Part shown: positions 1-8,055 of the stretch, one piece after another
How the letters are laid out: every line of letters begins with the position of its first letter
Position numbering within the stretch: the first letter of the stretch is position 1
Source: Streptomyces sp. NRRL F-5630
GTDB lineage: Bacteria > Actinomycetota > Actinomycetes > Streptomycetales > Streptomycetaceae
Direction: 5' to 3'
Length of the DNA: 36,407 bases
Assembly (NCBI RefSeq): GCF_000719475.1
Contig: NZ_JOGO01000059.1
Location: 1-36,407, forward strand
Made by a program: the position numbers and the translations under genes
Notes under the pieces: model-generated
What the model saw: only the letters and a program-made list of their open reading frames with translations
The model's database searches: none
Told to the model about the DNA's origin: nothing

Positions 1-941
1 GCCCCGCCCTGCTCGCCCATCGCGCCCGCCGCGCCCGCCGCGCCCGGGGGACGGTGGCTGTGGGGGCGGGTCGGGGGCTGGGCGCGGCGCTGGCCCGGGA
101 GGCCGACGTCGCGGGCGCGGGGGCGGGGGGCCGGGGCGTGGGGGCCCGCCAGGGAGATGTGGACGCCCTGGTCGGCGAGGGCCTGGAGCTCGGTTGCGGC
201 GCGTTCCTCGCCGGAGGCCGGCTCGTCGGTGACGAGGCGGGTGATGAGGTCGGGCGCCACGGTCTGGAACATCGTGTCGGTGCCGAGCTTGGTGTGATCG
301 GCGAGGACGACGACCTCGGCCGCTGACTGGACGAGCGCCCGGTCGACGCTCGCCGAGAGCATGTTGGCGGTGGACAGGCCGCGCTCCGAGGTGAGACCGC
401 TGCCCGAGAGGAAGGCACGCGAGACGCGCAGGCCCTGGAGGGACTGCTCGGCCCCGCTGCCGACGAGGGCGTAGTCGGTGCCGCGCAGGGTGCCCCCGGT
501 CATGACGACCTCGACACGGTTGGCGTGCGCGAGGGCCTGGGCGACGAGGAGCGAGTTGGTCACGACGGTGAGACCGGCGACGCGCGCGAGGCGGCGGGCC
601 AGCTCCTGCGTCGTGGTCCCGGCACCGATCACGACGGCCTCGCCGGGCTCGACGAACTCGGCGGCCAGCTCGGCGATCGCGGCCTTCTCGGCCGACGCGA
701 GATGGGTCTTCTGCGGGAAGCCGGTCTCGCGCGCGAAGCCACCGGGGAGCACGGCGCCTCCGTGCCTGCGGTCGAGCAGCCCTTCCGCTTCGAGCGCCCG
801 CACGTCCCGCCGTACGGTCACTTCAGAGGTCTGGACGACGCGGGCCAGTTCCCGGAGCGACACGGCTCCGTTGGCGCGCACCATTTCAAGGATCATTTGA
901 CGACGTTCAGCAGCGAACACAGAACTGACAGTAACGCGCAT
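1..941 (-). CDS. DeoR/GlpR-family transcriptional regulator (C-terminus cut by window edge)
   Basis: The reverse strand reads without a stop from the ATG at 941 to the left edge (over 310 codons). Residues about 10-65 form a DeoR-type winged helix-turn-helix (ERRQMILEMV, then SEVTVRRDVRALEAEGLLDR, then HGGAVL). Residues about 75-235 form the DeoRC sugar-phosphate-sensing domain, with the family signatures IGAGTTTQELARRL, VVTNSLLVA and VVLADHTKLG. Proteins of this family usually repress sugar-phosphate or nucleoside genes. After residue about 265 the sequence becomes Pro/Ala/Gly-rich low complexity, unusual for a family that normally ends near 255 aa. The true stop lies outside the window. It sits near nucleoside catabolism genes, but nothing in the sequence proves that it controls them. 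Confidence 0.93.
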   Translation of the reverse strand, partial: MRVTVSSVFAAERRQMILEMVRANGAVSLRELARVVQTSEVTVRRDVRALEAEGLLDRRHGGAVLPGGFARETGFPQKTHLASAEKAAIAELAAEFVEPGEAVVIGAGTTTQELARRLARVAGLTVVTNSLLVAQALAHANRVEVVMTGGTLRGTDYALVGSGAEQSLQGLRVSRAFLSGSGLTSERGLSTANMLSASVDRALVQSAAEVVVLADHTKLGTDTMFQTVAPDLITRLVTDEPASGEERAATELQALADQGVHISLAGPHAPAPRPRARDVGLPGQRRAQPPTRPHSHRPPGAAGAAGAMGEQGG

Positions 942-1048
942 GAGTGTCCGCGTTCACCGCTTTCCACCGAGTTGCGGAAGTTGTCCACGCCGGACTCAGG
1001 AAAGTGGTATACGGGCTCGCGCCCGGCCGCCGGGAGGCGGGACGACCA

Positions 1049-1076
1049 CGGGCCACCGCCTCGCGGCGATGGCCCG
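1049..1076 (-). terminator. Strong hairpin downstream of lpdA
   Basis: CGGGCCA (1049-1055) pairs with TGGCCCG (1070-1076). After one C/A mismatch, CGCC (1057-1060) pairs with GGCG (1065-1068) around a TCGC loop. It lies just after the lpdA stop on the reverse strand and before the DeoR gene. There is no U tract, which is common for Streptomyces terminators. Confidence 0.6.
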
Positions 1077-1100
1077 ATGTCCCGTCCGAGCAGGGAAGTT

Positions 1101-1116
1101 GAGGCCGTACGGCCTC
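1101..1116 (-). terminator. Perfect 16-bp palindrome at the lpdA stop
   Basis: GAGGCCGTACGGCCTC is a perfect palindrome starting one base past the lpdA stop codon. As RNA it forms a 6-bp GC-rich stem with a GTAC loop. It probably acts with the 1049-1076 hairpin as a tandem terminator. Confidence 0.6.
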
Positions 1117-1117
1117 C

Positions 1118-2560
1118 TCAGGCCAGCTCCTCCGCGCGCTTGACGGTGTGGAGCTGACGGGCCACCTCGGCGATCGAACCGGACAACGACGGGTACACGG
1201 TGAACGCGTTAGCGATCTGTTCCACGGTCAGATTGTTGTCCACAGCGATCGAGATGGGGTGAATGAGTTCACTCGCGCGGGGGGCGACGATCGTGCCTCC
1301 GACGACGACGCCGGTGCCCGGGCGGCAGAAGATCTTGACGAAGCCGTCGCGGATGCCCTGCATCTTGGCGCGCGGGTTGCGCAGCAGCGGGAGCTTGACG
1401 ACGCGGGCGTCGATACGGCCGCCGTCCACGTCGGCCTGGCTGTAGCCGACGGTGGCGATCTCGGGGTCCGTGAAGACGTTCGACGAGACGGCCTTGAGGT
1501 TGAGCGGGGTGACCGCGTCGCCGAGGAAGTGGTACATCGCGATGCGACCCTGCATCGCGGCGACGGAGGCGAGCGCGAAGACGCCGGTGACGTCACCGGC
1601 CGCGTAGACGCCGGGGGCGCTGGTGCGGGAGACCTTGTCGGTCTTGACGTGCCCGGAGTCCTTGAGCTTGACCCCGGCCTCCTCCAGGCCGAGATTCGCC
1701 GTGTTCGGGATCGCGCCGACCGCCATGAGGCAGTGGGTGCCCGTGATGACACGGCCGTCGGCGAGGGTGACCTCGACGCGGTCGCCGACGCGCTTGACGG
1801 CCTGGGCGCGCGAGCGGGCCATGACGTTCATGCCGCGGCGGCGGAAGACGTCCTCCAGGACCGCGGCGGCGTCGGGGTCCTCGCCGGGCAGGACGCGGTC
1901 GCGCGAGGACACGAGGGTGACGCGTGAGCCGAGCGCCTGGTAGGCGCCCGCGAACTCGGCGCCCGTGACACCGGAGCCGACGACGATGAGTTCCTCGGGC
2001 AGCTCGTCGAGGTCGTAGACCTGCGTCCAGTTGAGGATGCGCTCGCCGTCGGGGCGCGCGTCGGGCAGTTCGCGCGGGTGCCCGCCGGTCGCGATGAGGA
2101 CGGCGTCGGCGGTGAGGCGCTGCTCGGAGCCGTCGGCCGCGGTGACGACGACCGTGCGGGAGCCGTCGCTGTCCTGCTGGCCCTCCAGGCGGCCCCGGCC
2201 GCGCAGCACGCGGGCCCCCGCGCGCGTGACGGAGGCGGTGATGTCGTGCGACTGCGCGAGCGCGAGGCGCTTGACGCGGCGGTTGACCTTGCCGAGGTCC
2301 ACCCCGACGACGCGCGCCGGGCGGTCCACCGAGGGGGTGTCGTCGGCGACGAGGATGCCCAGCTCCTCGTACGAGGAGTCGAAGGTCGTCATCACCTCGG
2401 CGGTCGCGATGAGAGTCTTCGAAGGCACGCAGTCGGTGAGCACCGAGGCTCCGCCGAGGCCGTCGCAGTCGACGACGGTCACCTCCGCGCCGAGCTGGGC
2501 GCCCACGAGGGCCGCTTCGTATCCGCCGGGTCCGCCACCGATTATCACGATCCGAGTCAC
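1118..2560 (-). CDS. lpdA: NAD(P)H-quinone dehydrogenase, LpdA type (flavoprotein disulfide reductase fold)
   Basis: The 480-aa product has an FAD-binding GGGPGGYEAALVGAQLGAEV motif at the N-terminus, a second dinucleotide motif (VVGSGVTGAEFAGAY) near residue 185, and the FAD signature YAAGDVTG near 315. True lipoamide dehydrogenases carry a CxxxxC redox disulfide; here only the second cysteine remains (GGASVLTDCVPSKT). The C-terminal catalytic His-Glu is also absent (VYPSLSGSIAE). Loss of both is typical of M. tuberculosis LpdA (Rv3303c), which reduces quinones rather than lipoamide. I chose GTG 2560 (VTRIVIIGG) because the FAD motif must sit near the N-terminus; the ORF stays open upstream to 2632. 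It is transcribed away from the cyclotransferase gene. Confidence 0.9.
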   Translation of the reverse strand: MTRIVIIGGGPGGYEAALVGAQLGAEVTVVDCDGLGGASVLTDCVPSKTLIATAEVMTTFDSSYEELGILVADDTPSVDRPARVVGVDLGKVNRRVKRLALAQSHDITASVTRAGARVLRGRGRLEGQQDSDGSRTVVVTAADGSEQRLTADAVLIATGGHPRELPDARPDGERILNWTQVYDLDELPEELIVVGSGVTGAEFAGAYQALGSRVTLVSSRDRVLPGEDPDAAAVLEDVFRRRGMNVMARSRAQAVKRVGDRVEVTLADGRVITGTHCLMAVGAIPNTANLGLEEAGVKLKDSGHVKTDKVSRTSAPGVYAAGDVTGVFALASVAAMQGRIAMYHFLGDAVTPLNLKAVSSNVFTDPEIATVGYSQADVDGGRIDARVVKLPLLRNPRAKMQGIRDGFVKIFCRPGTGVVVGGTIVAPRASELIHPISIAVDNNLTVEQIANAFTVYPSLSGSIAEVARQLHTVKRAEELA

Positions 2561-2718
2561 GTACCCGATTGTCCCGCACGCGCCAAAACGCTTCGCGCCC
2601 GGGCCCACCGTCCGGGGTGTGGAACCGGTCACCCCGCCGTCCGCCGCTCCCTCGCGTGCCGCGTCCGCCTCCTCCGACTCCCCCGCCTCCTTCCCCCGTC
2701 TGCCGTACTCTCGACGTC

Positions 2719-3156
2719 ATGTCGCTCTACGCTGCGTACGCAGGCAATCTCGACGCGCGGCTGATGACGCGCCGTGCCCCGCACTCCCCGCTGCGGGCCA
2801 CCGGCTGGCTCGACGGCTGGCGGCTGACCTTCGGCGGCGAGCACATGGGCTGGGAAGGCGCGCTCGCCACGGTCGTCGAGGACCCGGCCTCGCAGGTCTT
2901 CGTGGCGCTGTACGACATCGCGCCCCCGGACGAGGAGGCGATGGACGGCTGGGAGGGTGTCGGCCTCGGCATCTACCGCCGCGCGCGGGTGCGCGTCCAC
3001 ACCCTGGAGGGCACGGAGTCCTCCTGGCTGTACGTACTGAACGGGTACGAGGGCGGCCTGCCCTCCGCGCGCTACCTCGGCGAGATCGCCGACGCCGCCG
3101 AGTCGGCGGGCGCCCCGCACGACTACGTGATGGAACTGCGCAAGCGCCCCTGCTGA
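2719..3156 (+). CDS. Gamma-glutamylcyclotransferase (AIG2/GGCT)-like protein
   Basis: A 145-aa protein with the GGCT fold: an N-terminal substrate loop (YAAYAGNLD, a variant of the usual YGSNL), a central WRLTFGGEHMGWEGALATVV segment, and an acidic helix DEEAMDGWEG that would supply the catalytic glutamate. The family cleaves gamma-glutamyl peptides to 5-oxoproline, but many bacterial members have unknown substrates. The ORF is open upstream; ATG 2719 is chosen because the YAAYAGN loop normally starts within a few residues of the N-terminus. Divergent from lpdA across about 160 bp. Confidence 0.85.
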   Translation: MSLYAAYAGNLDARLMTRRAPHSPLRATGWLDGWRLTFGGEHMGWEGALATVVEDPASQVFVALYDIAPPDEEAMDGWEGVGLGIYRRARVRVHTLEGTESSWLYVLNGYEGGLPSARYLGEIADAAESAGAPHDYVMELRKRPC

Positions 3157-3360
3157 ACGCGCGAGCCCGCTCCCGCCGGCCGGAGCCGCCAGGACGCGCC
3201 CGCGCGAAGCCTCGGCGAAGGCCGGGTTCCCGCCAGGGACGGCCGCCTCCACGACATCCGCCGCTCCGCACCCCCGAGGCCCTGAGCAGGGCGTCTTTGT
3301 GCCCGAAGGCGCGCGCGATCGCTTCGCGGCACGTCAACATCAGGTCGTTATCAACGATGT

Positions 3361-3372
3361 CTACGCGCGTAG
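3361..3372. promoter_or_regulatory. CTACGCGCGTAG operator, purine nucleoside phosphorylase promoter
   Basis: A perfect 12-bp palindrome 25 bp before the GTG start. It lies 12 bp before the candidate -10 hexamer and so covers the -35 position. Identical copies occur at 8031-8042 (deoC) and 20010-20021 (add). Confidence 0.8.
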
Positions 3373-3384
3373 GCTGTGAGCGGT

Positions 3385-3390
3385 TACGCT
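3385..3390 (+). promoter_or_regulatory. Candidate -10 (TACGCT), leaderless promoter
   Basis: TACGCT ends 7 nt before the GTG at 3398, so transcription would start at or next to the start codon, and no ribosome binding site is visible. An alternative is TTATCA (3348-3353), 16 bp, TAGGCT (3370-3375). Both arrangements overlap the operator. Confidence 0.5.
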
Positions 3391-3397
3391 CATTCGC

Positions 3398-4225
3398 GTG
3401 AACGCATCACTTATTCCGGACGACATCCAGGGCGGCCCCTTCGCCGCCGCTCGGGCCGCCGCCGCGCGGCTCGGTGAGCTGACAGGGGCCGAGACGCACG
3501 ACGTGGCCCTGGTGATGGGCTCGGGCTGGGTGCCCGCGGCGGAGGCGCTCGGCGCGGCGGACCACGACCTGTCCTTCACGGACCTGCCCGGCTTCCCGCC
3601 GCCCGCCGTCGAGGGCCACGCGGGCCGCATCCGTTCCTACAGCGGACTCGGCGGCAAGCGCGCCCTCGTCTTCCTCGGCCGCACGCACTACTACGAGGGC
3701 CGCGGCGTGGACGCGGTCGCGCACAACGTGCGCACCGCCGTCGCCGCCGGGTGCAAGACGATCGTGCTCACCAACGGCTGCGGCGGGCTGCGCGCCGGGA
3801 TGCGGCCCGGTCAGCCGGTGCTGATCAGCGACCACATCAACCTCACGGCGACCTCGCCGATCCACGGCGCGAACTTCGTGGACCTCACCGACCTCTACTC
3901 GCCGCGCCTGCGCGCGCTGTGCAAGGAGATCGACCCCACGCTCGAAGAGGGCGTGTACGTGCAGTTCCCCGGCCCGCACTACGAGACGCCCGCCGAGATC
4001 GGCATGGTCCGCGCGATGGGCGGGGACCTCGTGGGCATGTCGACGGTCCTCGAAGCGATCGCCGCGCGCGAGGCGGGGGCCGAGGTGCTCGGCATCTCGC
4101 TCGTCACCAACCTCGCCGCCGGTCTCACGGGCGAACCCCTCAACCACGAGGAGGTCCTCCAGGCGGGCCGGGACTCGGCCGCGCACATGGGGGCGCTCCT
4201 CGGCCAGGTCCTCGACCGCGTCTGA
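3398..4225 (+). CDS. punA: Purine-nucleoside phosphorylase (trimeric type)
   Basis: The 275-aa enzyme splits purine (deoxy)ribonucleosides with phosphate into base and (deoxy)ribose-1-phosphate. Family signatures run in order: phosphate loop VMGSGWVP (about 40), [10 protein letters not shown] (about 88), [13 protein letters not shown] (about 124), [12 protein letters not shown] (about 190), [11 protein letters not shown] (about 209) and VTNLAAG with the purine-contacting Asn (about 235). Length and motifs fit the low-molecular-mass trimeric class. GTG 3398 lacks a ribosome binding site and is placed for leaderless translation. The CTACGCGCGTAG palindrome in its promoter is shared with deoC and add, which supports co-regulation. 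The mutase gene follows after 127 bp. Confidence 0.96.
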   Translation: MNASLIPDDIQGGPFAAARAAAARLGELTGAETHDVALVMGSGWVPAAEALGAADHDLSFTDLPGFPPPAVEGHAGRIRSYSGLGGKRALVFLGRTHYYEGRGVDAVAHNVRTAVAAGCKTIVLTNGCGGLRAGMRPGQPVLISDHINLTATSPIHGANFVDLTDLYSPRLRALCKEIDPTLEEGVYVQFPGPHYETPAEIGMVRAMGGDLVGMSTVLEAIAAREAGAEVLGISLVTNLAAGLTGEPLNHEEVLQAGRDSAAHMGALLGQVLDRV

Positions 4226-4233
4226 GGGCTCTT

Positions 4234-4298
4234 CCCCGTACGGGGTACCTCTCCCGTACGACCTCGGCGGTGCGGGCGGCCTCCAGGGAGCCGCCCGC
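4234..4298 (+). terminator. Palindrome plus 9-bp hairpin after purine nucleoside phosphorylase
   Basis: CCCCGTACGGGG (4234-4245) is a perfect palindrome. It is followed by GCGGGCGGC (4272-4280), which pairs perfectly with GCCGCCCGC (4290-4298) across a 9-nt loop. This probably terminates or attenuates transcription before the mutase gene. There is no U tract. Confidence 0.55.
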
Positions 4299-4303
4299 CC
4301 CGC

Positions 4304-4339
4304 ACCGAAGCCGAGAAGCTGCCGTACCGAAGCCGAGAA
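4304..4339 (+). repeat. Direct repeat ACCGAAGCCGAGAA x2
   Basis: The 14-bp sequence occurs at 4304-4317 and 4326-4339 (period 22 bp). The second copy contains the GAGAAAGG stretch that may serve as ribosome binding site for the mutase gene. It looks like a local duplication of the leader. Confidence 0.7.
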
Positions 4340-4352
4340 AGGCACGACCACC

Positions 4353-6095
4353 GTGGTGGACAAGGACGACGCGAAGGACCTCATCGACCGCGCCCGCCGC
4401 TGGCTGGCCGAGGACCCCGACCCGGACACGCGGGCCGAGCTGTCCGCGCTGCTCGACGCCGAGGACCTCGACGCGCTGCGGGACCGTTTCGCGGGCCTGC
4501 TCCGCTTCGGCACGGCGGGGCTGCGCGGTGAGCTGGGGGCCGGTCCCTCGCGGATGAACCGGGCCGTCGTGATCCGGGCGGCGGCCGGGCTCGCGGCCTT
4601 CCTGCGGGAGCACGGCAAGGGGGACGGGCTCGTCGTCGTCGGCTACGACGCGCGGCACAAGTCGGCGGACTTCGCGCGCGACACCGCCGCCGTGCTGACC
4701 GGCGCCGGACTGCGCGCCGCCGTACTGCCCCGGCCGCTCCCCACGCCCGTCCTCGCCTTCGCGATCGGGCACCTCGGCGCGGTCGCCGGGGTCGAGGTCA
4801 CCGCGAGCCACAACCCGCCGCGCGACAACGGCTACAAGGTCTACCTCGGCTTCGGCTACCCGGAGCCCGGCGAGGGCGCGGGCGCGCAGATCGTCGCCCC
4901 GGCGGACGCGGAGATCGCCGCCGGGATCGAGGCGATCGACGCGCTGGCGGAGGTGCCGCGCGCCGAGGAGGGGTGGACGGTCCTCGGGGACGACGTGCTC
5001 CAGGCGTACGTGGAGCGCGCGGTCTCCGTACTCGCGCCCGGCTCGCCGCGTACCGCCCGTGTCGTGCACACCGCGCTGCACGGCGTCGGCACACAGACCG
5101 TCACGGCGGCCTTCGCGCGGGCCGGTTTCCCCGCCCCCGTACCGGTCGCCGAACAGGCCGCGCCCGACCCGGACTTCCCGACCGTGGCCTTCCCTAACCC
5201 GGAGGAGCCCGGCGCGATGGACCTCGCGTTCGCGACGGCGCGGGCGCACGAGGGAGTGGACCTGGTCGTCGCGAACGACCCCGACGCGGACCGCTGCGCC
5301 GTCGCGGTCCCGGACGCCTCGGCCGCCGCGGGCTGGCGGATGCTCACGGGCGACGAGGTCGGCGCGCTCCTCGCCACGCACCTGCTGCGGCGCGGCGAGC
5401 GCGGCGTGTTCGCCGAGTCGATCGTCTCCTCGACGCTCCTGGGCACCCTCGCCCGCGCGGCCGGTGTCCCGCACGCGGAAACGCTGACGGGCTTCAAGTG
5501 GATCTCGCGGGTCCCCGGGCTGCGGTACGGCTACGAGGAGGCGCTCGGCTACTGCGTGGACCCCGAGGGCGTGCGCGACAAGGACGGGATCACGGCGGCA
5601 CTCCTCGTCACGGAGTTCGCCTCGGTGCTCAAGGAGGAGGGCCGAACGCTCTCCGACGCGCTCGACGACCTCGCGCGCGCGCACGGCCTGCACGCGACGG
5701 CCCAGCTCTCCGCCCGCGTCTCCGACCTCTCCCTCATCCCCGCCGCGATGGACCGCCTCCGCCAGTCCCCGCCCGAGCGCCTCGCGGGCCTCGCCGTCAC
5801 GGCGGCCGACGACCTCGCCCTCCCGAAGGACGGCCTGCCCCCGACGGACGGGCTGCGCTACACCCTCGGCGGCCCCGCGCCGGACGGAGTCACGCCCCCG
5901 GCCGGGGGAAACGCCTCCGCGCCGGAGGGAGTCCGGGGCAGGGTCGTCGTCCGCCCGAGCGGCACCGAGCCCAAGCTCAAGTGCTACCTGGAGATCGTCC
6001 TCCCGGCGGGGCTTCCCGTGGCGGAGGCCCGGGAACGGGCAGCGGCGCTGCTCGCGGAGCTGAAGCGGGACGTGGGGCAGGCGGCGGGGGTGTAG
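4353..6095 (+). CDS. Alpha-D-phosphohexomutase family enzyme, probable phosphopentomutase
   Basis: The 580-aa protein has all phosphohexomutase landmarks: RFGTAGLRGELGAGPSRMN near residue 50, the catalytic phosphoserine loop TASHNPPRDNGYK near 150, the metal site NDPDADRCAV near 310, the sugar-specificity loop GYEEALGYCVDP near 395, and the C-terminal phosphate-binding RPSGTEPKLKCYLE near 535. The length and the EEALGYC loop resemble the PGM2/PmmB branch, which includes phosphopentomutases. Lying between purine nucleoside phosphorylase and deoC, the likely job is (deoxy)ribose-1-phosphate to -5-phosphate; no prokaryote-type DeoB gene is visible in the window. That role is inference; annotation pipelines would call it phosphomannomutase. 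Tandem GTG codons at 4353/4356 make the start uncertain by one codon. Confidence 0.92.
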   Translation: MVDKDDAKDLIDRARRWLAEDPDPDTRAELSALLDAEDLDALRDRFAGLLRFGTAGLRGELGAGPSRMNRAVVIRAAAGLAAFLREHGKGDGLVVVGYDARHKSADFARDTAAVLTGAGLRAAVLPRPLPTPVLAFAIGHLGAVAGVEVTASHNPPRDNGYKVYLGFGYPEPGEGAGAQIVAPADAEIAAGIEAIDALAEVPRAEEGWTVLGDDVLQAYVERAVSVLAPGSPRTARVVHTALHGVGTQTVTAAFARAGFPAPVPVAEQAAPDPDFPTVAFPNPEEPGAMDLAFATARAHEGVDLVVANDPDADRCAVAVPDASAAAGWRMLTGDEVGALLATHLLRRGERGVFAESIVSSTLLGTLARAAGVPHAETLTGFKWISRVPGLRYGYEEALGYCVDPEGVRDKDGITAALLVTEFASVLKEEGRTLSDALDDLARAHGLHATAQLSARVSDLSLIPAAMDRLRQSPPERLAGLAVTAADDLALPKDGLPPTDGLRYTLGGPAPDGVTPPAGGNASAPEGVRGRVVVRPSGTEPKLKCYLEIVLPAGLPVAEARERAAALLAELKRDVGQAAGV

Positions 6096-6278
6096 GCGCG
6101 GCGGGGCGCCGGACGCGGGGCCGGACGCCCGCCACCGCGAGCCGGGCCCCCGCCCGCGCCGCACCGGGCTTCCGTCTTCGCCTGCCGGGCCCCCGGCCCT
6201 CGCCGTGCCGCCTCGCGCTCTGCGTGGCAGCGTCGGTCGTGGGGCCGCCCGGGTGCGGGGCTCCGGAAGGCAAGTGCC

Positions 6279-7148
6279 ATGCCCACGTTTTCACTGGTGC
6301 CGGAGGGGCCCTTCGCCCTGTCGGCCGCCCTCCGCTTCCTGGCGGACTTCACGCCCGCCGCGTACGCCCCCGACGACGACGGCGTCCTGCGGCTCGCCTT
6401 CCCGGCGGACGACGGCCTGCACGTCGTCGGCTGCGCGGTGCGGCAGCCGGGGGACACGGGGGCGGTACGCGTCACGTGGACGTCGGACGGGGCCGCGCCC
6501 GCCGCCGTACGCGCCCAGGTGGCGCGCGTCCTGTCGCTCGACGTGGACGGGAGCGGCTTCCCGGCCGTGGGCCGGGCCGATCCCGTCGTGGGACGGCTCC
6601 AGGCGCGGTTCCCCGGCCTGCGCCCGGTGTGCTTCTTCTCGCCGTACGAGGCCGCCGCGTGGACCGTGATCGGCAACCGGCTGCGGATGACGCGCGCGGC
6701 GGCGGTCAAGGACGGGCTGGCCCGCGCGTACGGCGAGACCCTGACGGTCGCGGGCCGGGCGGCGCACGCCTTCCCGCTCCCCGCCGTGCTGCGCGGCCTC
6801 GATCCCGTACCGGGCGTGAGCGCGGTCAAGACGCGGCGGCTGCACGCGCTGGCCGAGGCGGCACTGGACGGCCGTCTCGACGCGGCGGCGCTCCGCGCCC
6901 TGCCGCCCGGGGAGGCCCTCGCCCGCCTGCGGGAACTCCCCGGCATCGGCCCCTTCTCCGCCGAGCTGGTCCTCGTCAGGGGCGCGGGCCACCCGGACCT
7001 CTTCCCCCGCGCGGAGCCCCGCCTGCACGAGGCGATGGCCGAGGCGTACGGCCTCCCGCGGACGCCCGAGGCGCTCGCCCCCGTCGCGGCGCGGTGGCGG
7101 CCGTACCGGAGCTGGGCGGCCCTGCTCCTGCGCGCGGGAGCGGCCTGA
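6279..7148 (+). CDS. AlkA-like DNA-3-methyladenine glycosylase (HhH-GPD fold)
   Basis: The 289-aa protein ends in a helix-hairpin-helix glycosylase domain: FFSPYEAAAWTVIGNRL near residue 125, then LRELPGIGPFSAELVLVRGAG near 215, as in AlkA proteins that excise alkylated purines. Where AlkA has its catalytic aspartate (pattern PDxFLPxD), this protein reads PDLFPRAE, so the expected Asp position is Glu. Activity should therefore not be assumed. GGAAGG lies upstream of ATG 6279 at a suitable distance for a ribosome binding site. The 183 bp before it hold no feature I can name. The gene ends 7 bp from the convergent membrane-protein gene. Confidence 0.87.
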   Translation: MPTFSLVPEGPFALSAALRFLADFTPAAYAPDDDGVLRLAFPADDGLHVVGCAVRQPGDTGAVRVTWTSDGAAPAAVRAQVARVLSLDVDGSGFPAVGRADPVVGRLQARFPGLRPVCFFSPYEAAAWTVIGNRLRMTRAAAVKDGLARAYGETLTVAGRAAHAFPLPAVLRGLDPVPGVSAVKTRRLHALAEAALDGRLDAAALRALPPGEALARLRELPGIGPFSAELVLVRGAGHPDLFPRAEPRLHEAMAEAYGLPRTPEALAPVAARWRPYRSWAALLLRAGAA

Positions 7149-7155
7149 ACGGGGG

Positions 7156-7908
7156 TCAGACCAGCAGCAGGATGATCAGCAGGAGCGCGCCCGCGGCGGC
7201 CGGGGCGATGATGCTCCAGCACCAGCGGGCCTCGGTGAGGCCCTTCTCCGGGGAGTCCGTGTCACCCGCGAGTTCGCGCAGCTCGCCAAGGGCCACGTCG
7301 CCCTGCGGCTGGCGGACCTCGTGCACCGAGGTGGCGGTGTGCCCCGCCCTCGCCTCCCTGCTCATCGCGCGGGCCTCGGCGCGGGCGGCGCGCTTGCGGC
7401 CGCGCAGCGAGACGGGGAGCGCCCACAGCTGGAAGACCTTGCCCTCCGCGTCGACGACCTCGTTCGAGTAGCCGGAACGGAGCGCGGCGACTGCCCTCCA
7501 GGGCAGCACGATCGTGCGGAAGGGGTTGCGGACGCGCAGCCGCCGCGTGTTCGCGTAGACGGCGGGCCGCAGCGTGAAGGCGGTGACCAGCGGGAACACG
7601 CACAGCAGCGCGGCGATCGCGATCCACGGGGTGCGGCCTTCGCCCAGGACGATGGCGTCGGCGCCCAGCCACCCGCTCAGGATCACCAGGAAGACGCCGG
7701 CGGCGATGCCCGCGGGCGAGCGGTAGACCCGGTCGGGATCGGCCGGGGGAGGCTCGGGAGCGGCCTGGTCGGCCCCGGGAGCTGCCGGGTCGGGCTCGGA
7801 GGCGGCCGGCGAGGGCCCGGGAGCGGCCGGGGAGGGCTCGGAGGCGGCCGGGGAAGGCCCGGGAGCAGCCGGGTCGGGCTCGGAGGCGGCCGGGTCGGGG
7901 GTCGTCAT
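7156..7908 (-). CDS. PH-domain-like membrane protein with Pro/Ala repeat N-terminus
   Basis: The 250-aa product starts with about 55 residues of imperfect Pro-Ala repeat (units such as PAASEPDPAAPG). Two hydrophobic segments follow (about residues 64-85 and 90-110), then RRLRVRNPFRTIVLPWRAVAAL, a typical core of the bacterial PH (bPH-like) membrane proteins. A final transmembrane helix (IIAPAAAGALLLIILLLV) ends the protein. Function is unknown; these proteins are common in Streptomyces. Start ATG 7908 is chosen because the ORF upstream has no family features and runs antisense through deoC. The stop lies 7 bp from the convergent alkA-like stop. Confidence 0.85.
   Translation of the reverse strand: MTTPDPAASEPDPAAPGPSPAASEPSPAAPGPSPAASEPDPAAPGADQAAPEPPPADPDRVYRSPAGIAAGVFLVILSGWLGADAIVLGEGRTPWIAIAALLCVFPLVTAFTLRPAVYANTRRLRVRNPFRTIVLPWRAVAALRSGYSNEVVDAEGKVFQLWALPVSLRGRKRAARAEARAMSREARAGHTATSVHEVRQPQGDVALGELRELAGDTDSPEKGLTEARWCWSIIAPAAAGALLLIILLLV
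7750..7895 (-). repeat. In-frame Pro/Ala-coding tandem repeat
   Basis: Degenerate repeats of roughly 24-27 bp, built on GGAGCGGCCGGGGAGGGCTC-like units, encode the (D/S)PAASEP / DPAAPGP linker of the PH-like membrane protein. Such repeats often vary in copy number between strains. Confidence 0.75.
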
Positions 7909-8019
7909 ACCCCGATTCTCCCCCACAGGGCGCGCGGAGCTCCGGGCTCCCCACCCGACACGGGCGACACACCCCCGCGCGGGGCCCCTCCTTGCCCCTC
8001 CCGGGCCCCCGCACCCCCC

Positions 8020-8049
8020 TGTACAGACCGCTACGCGCGTAGATATGCT
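8020..8049 (+). promoter_or_regulatory. deoC promoter (TGTACA - 18 bp - TATGCT), leaderless
   Basis: The -10 TATGCT (8044-8049) ends 6 nt before GTG 8056, so the transcript should start at the start codon. TGTACA (8020-8025) is an acceptable -35. The palindromic operator fills the spacer. Confidence 0.6.
8031..8042. promoter_or_regulatory. CTACGCGCGTAG operator, deoC promoter
   Basis: A perfect 12-bp palindrome located between the -35 and -10 of deoC. It is identical to the copies before the purine nucleoside phosphorylase and adenosine deaminase genes. A protein bound here would block RNA polymerase, so repression is the simplest reading. Confidence 0.82.
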
Positions 8050-8055
8050 CCCCTG

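Noticed and set aside
1..941. The DeoR protein as the proven regulator of the CTACGCGCGTAG sites
   Set aside because: It is near but has no copy of the operator at its own promoter, and the operator symmetry looks more LacI-like. Kept only as a possibility.
478..1157. Open frames on the forward strand across the DeoR gene
   Set aside because: They are antisense to a clear DeoR-family protein and show no domain features.
1236..1244. TTGTCCACA, a perfect Streptomyces DnaA box, with a near match (TTGTCCACG) at 974-982
   Set aside because: It lies inside lpdA coding VDNN and is isolated; an origin needs many clustered boxes. Probably chance.
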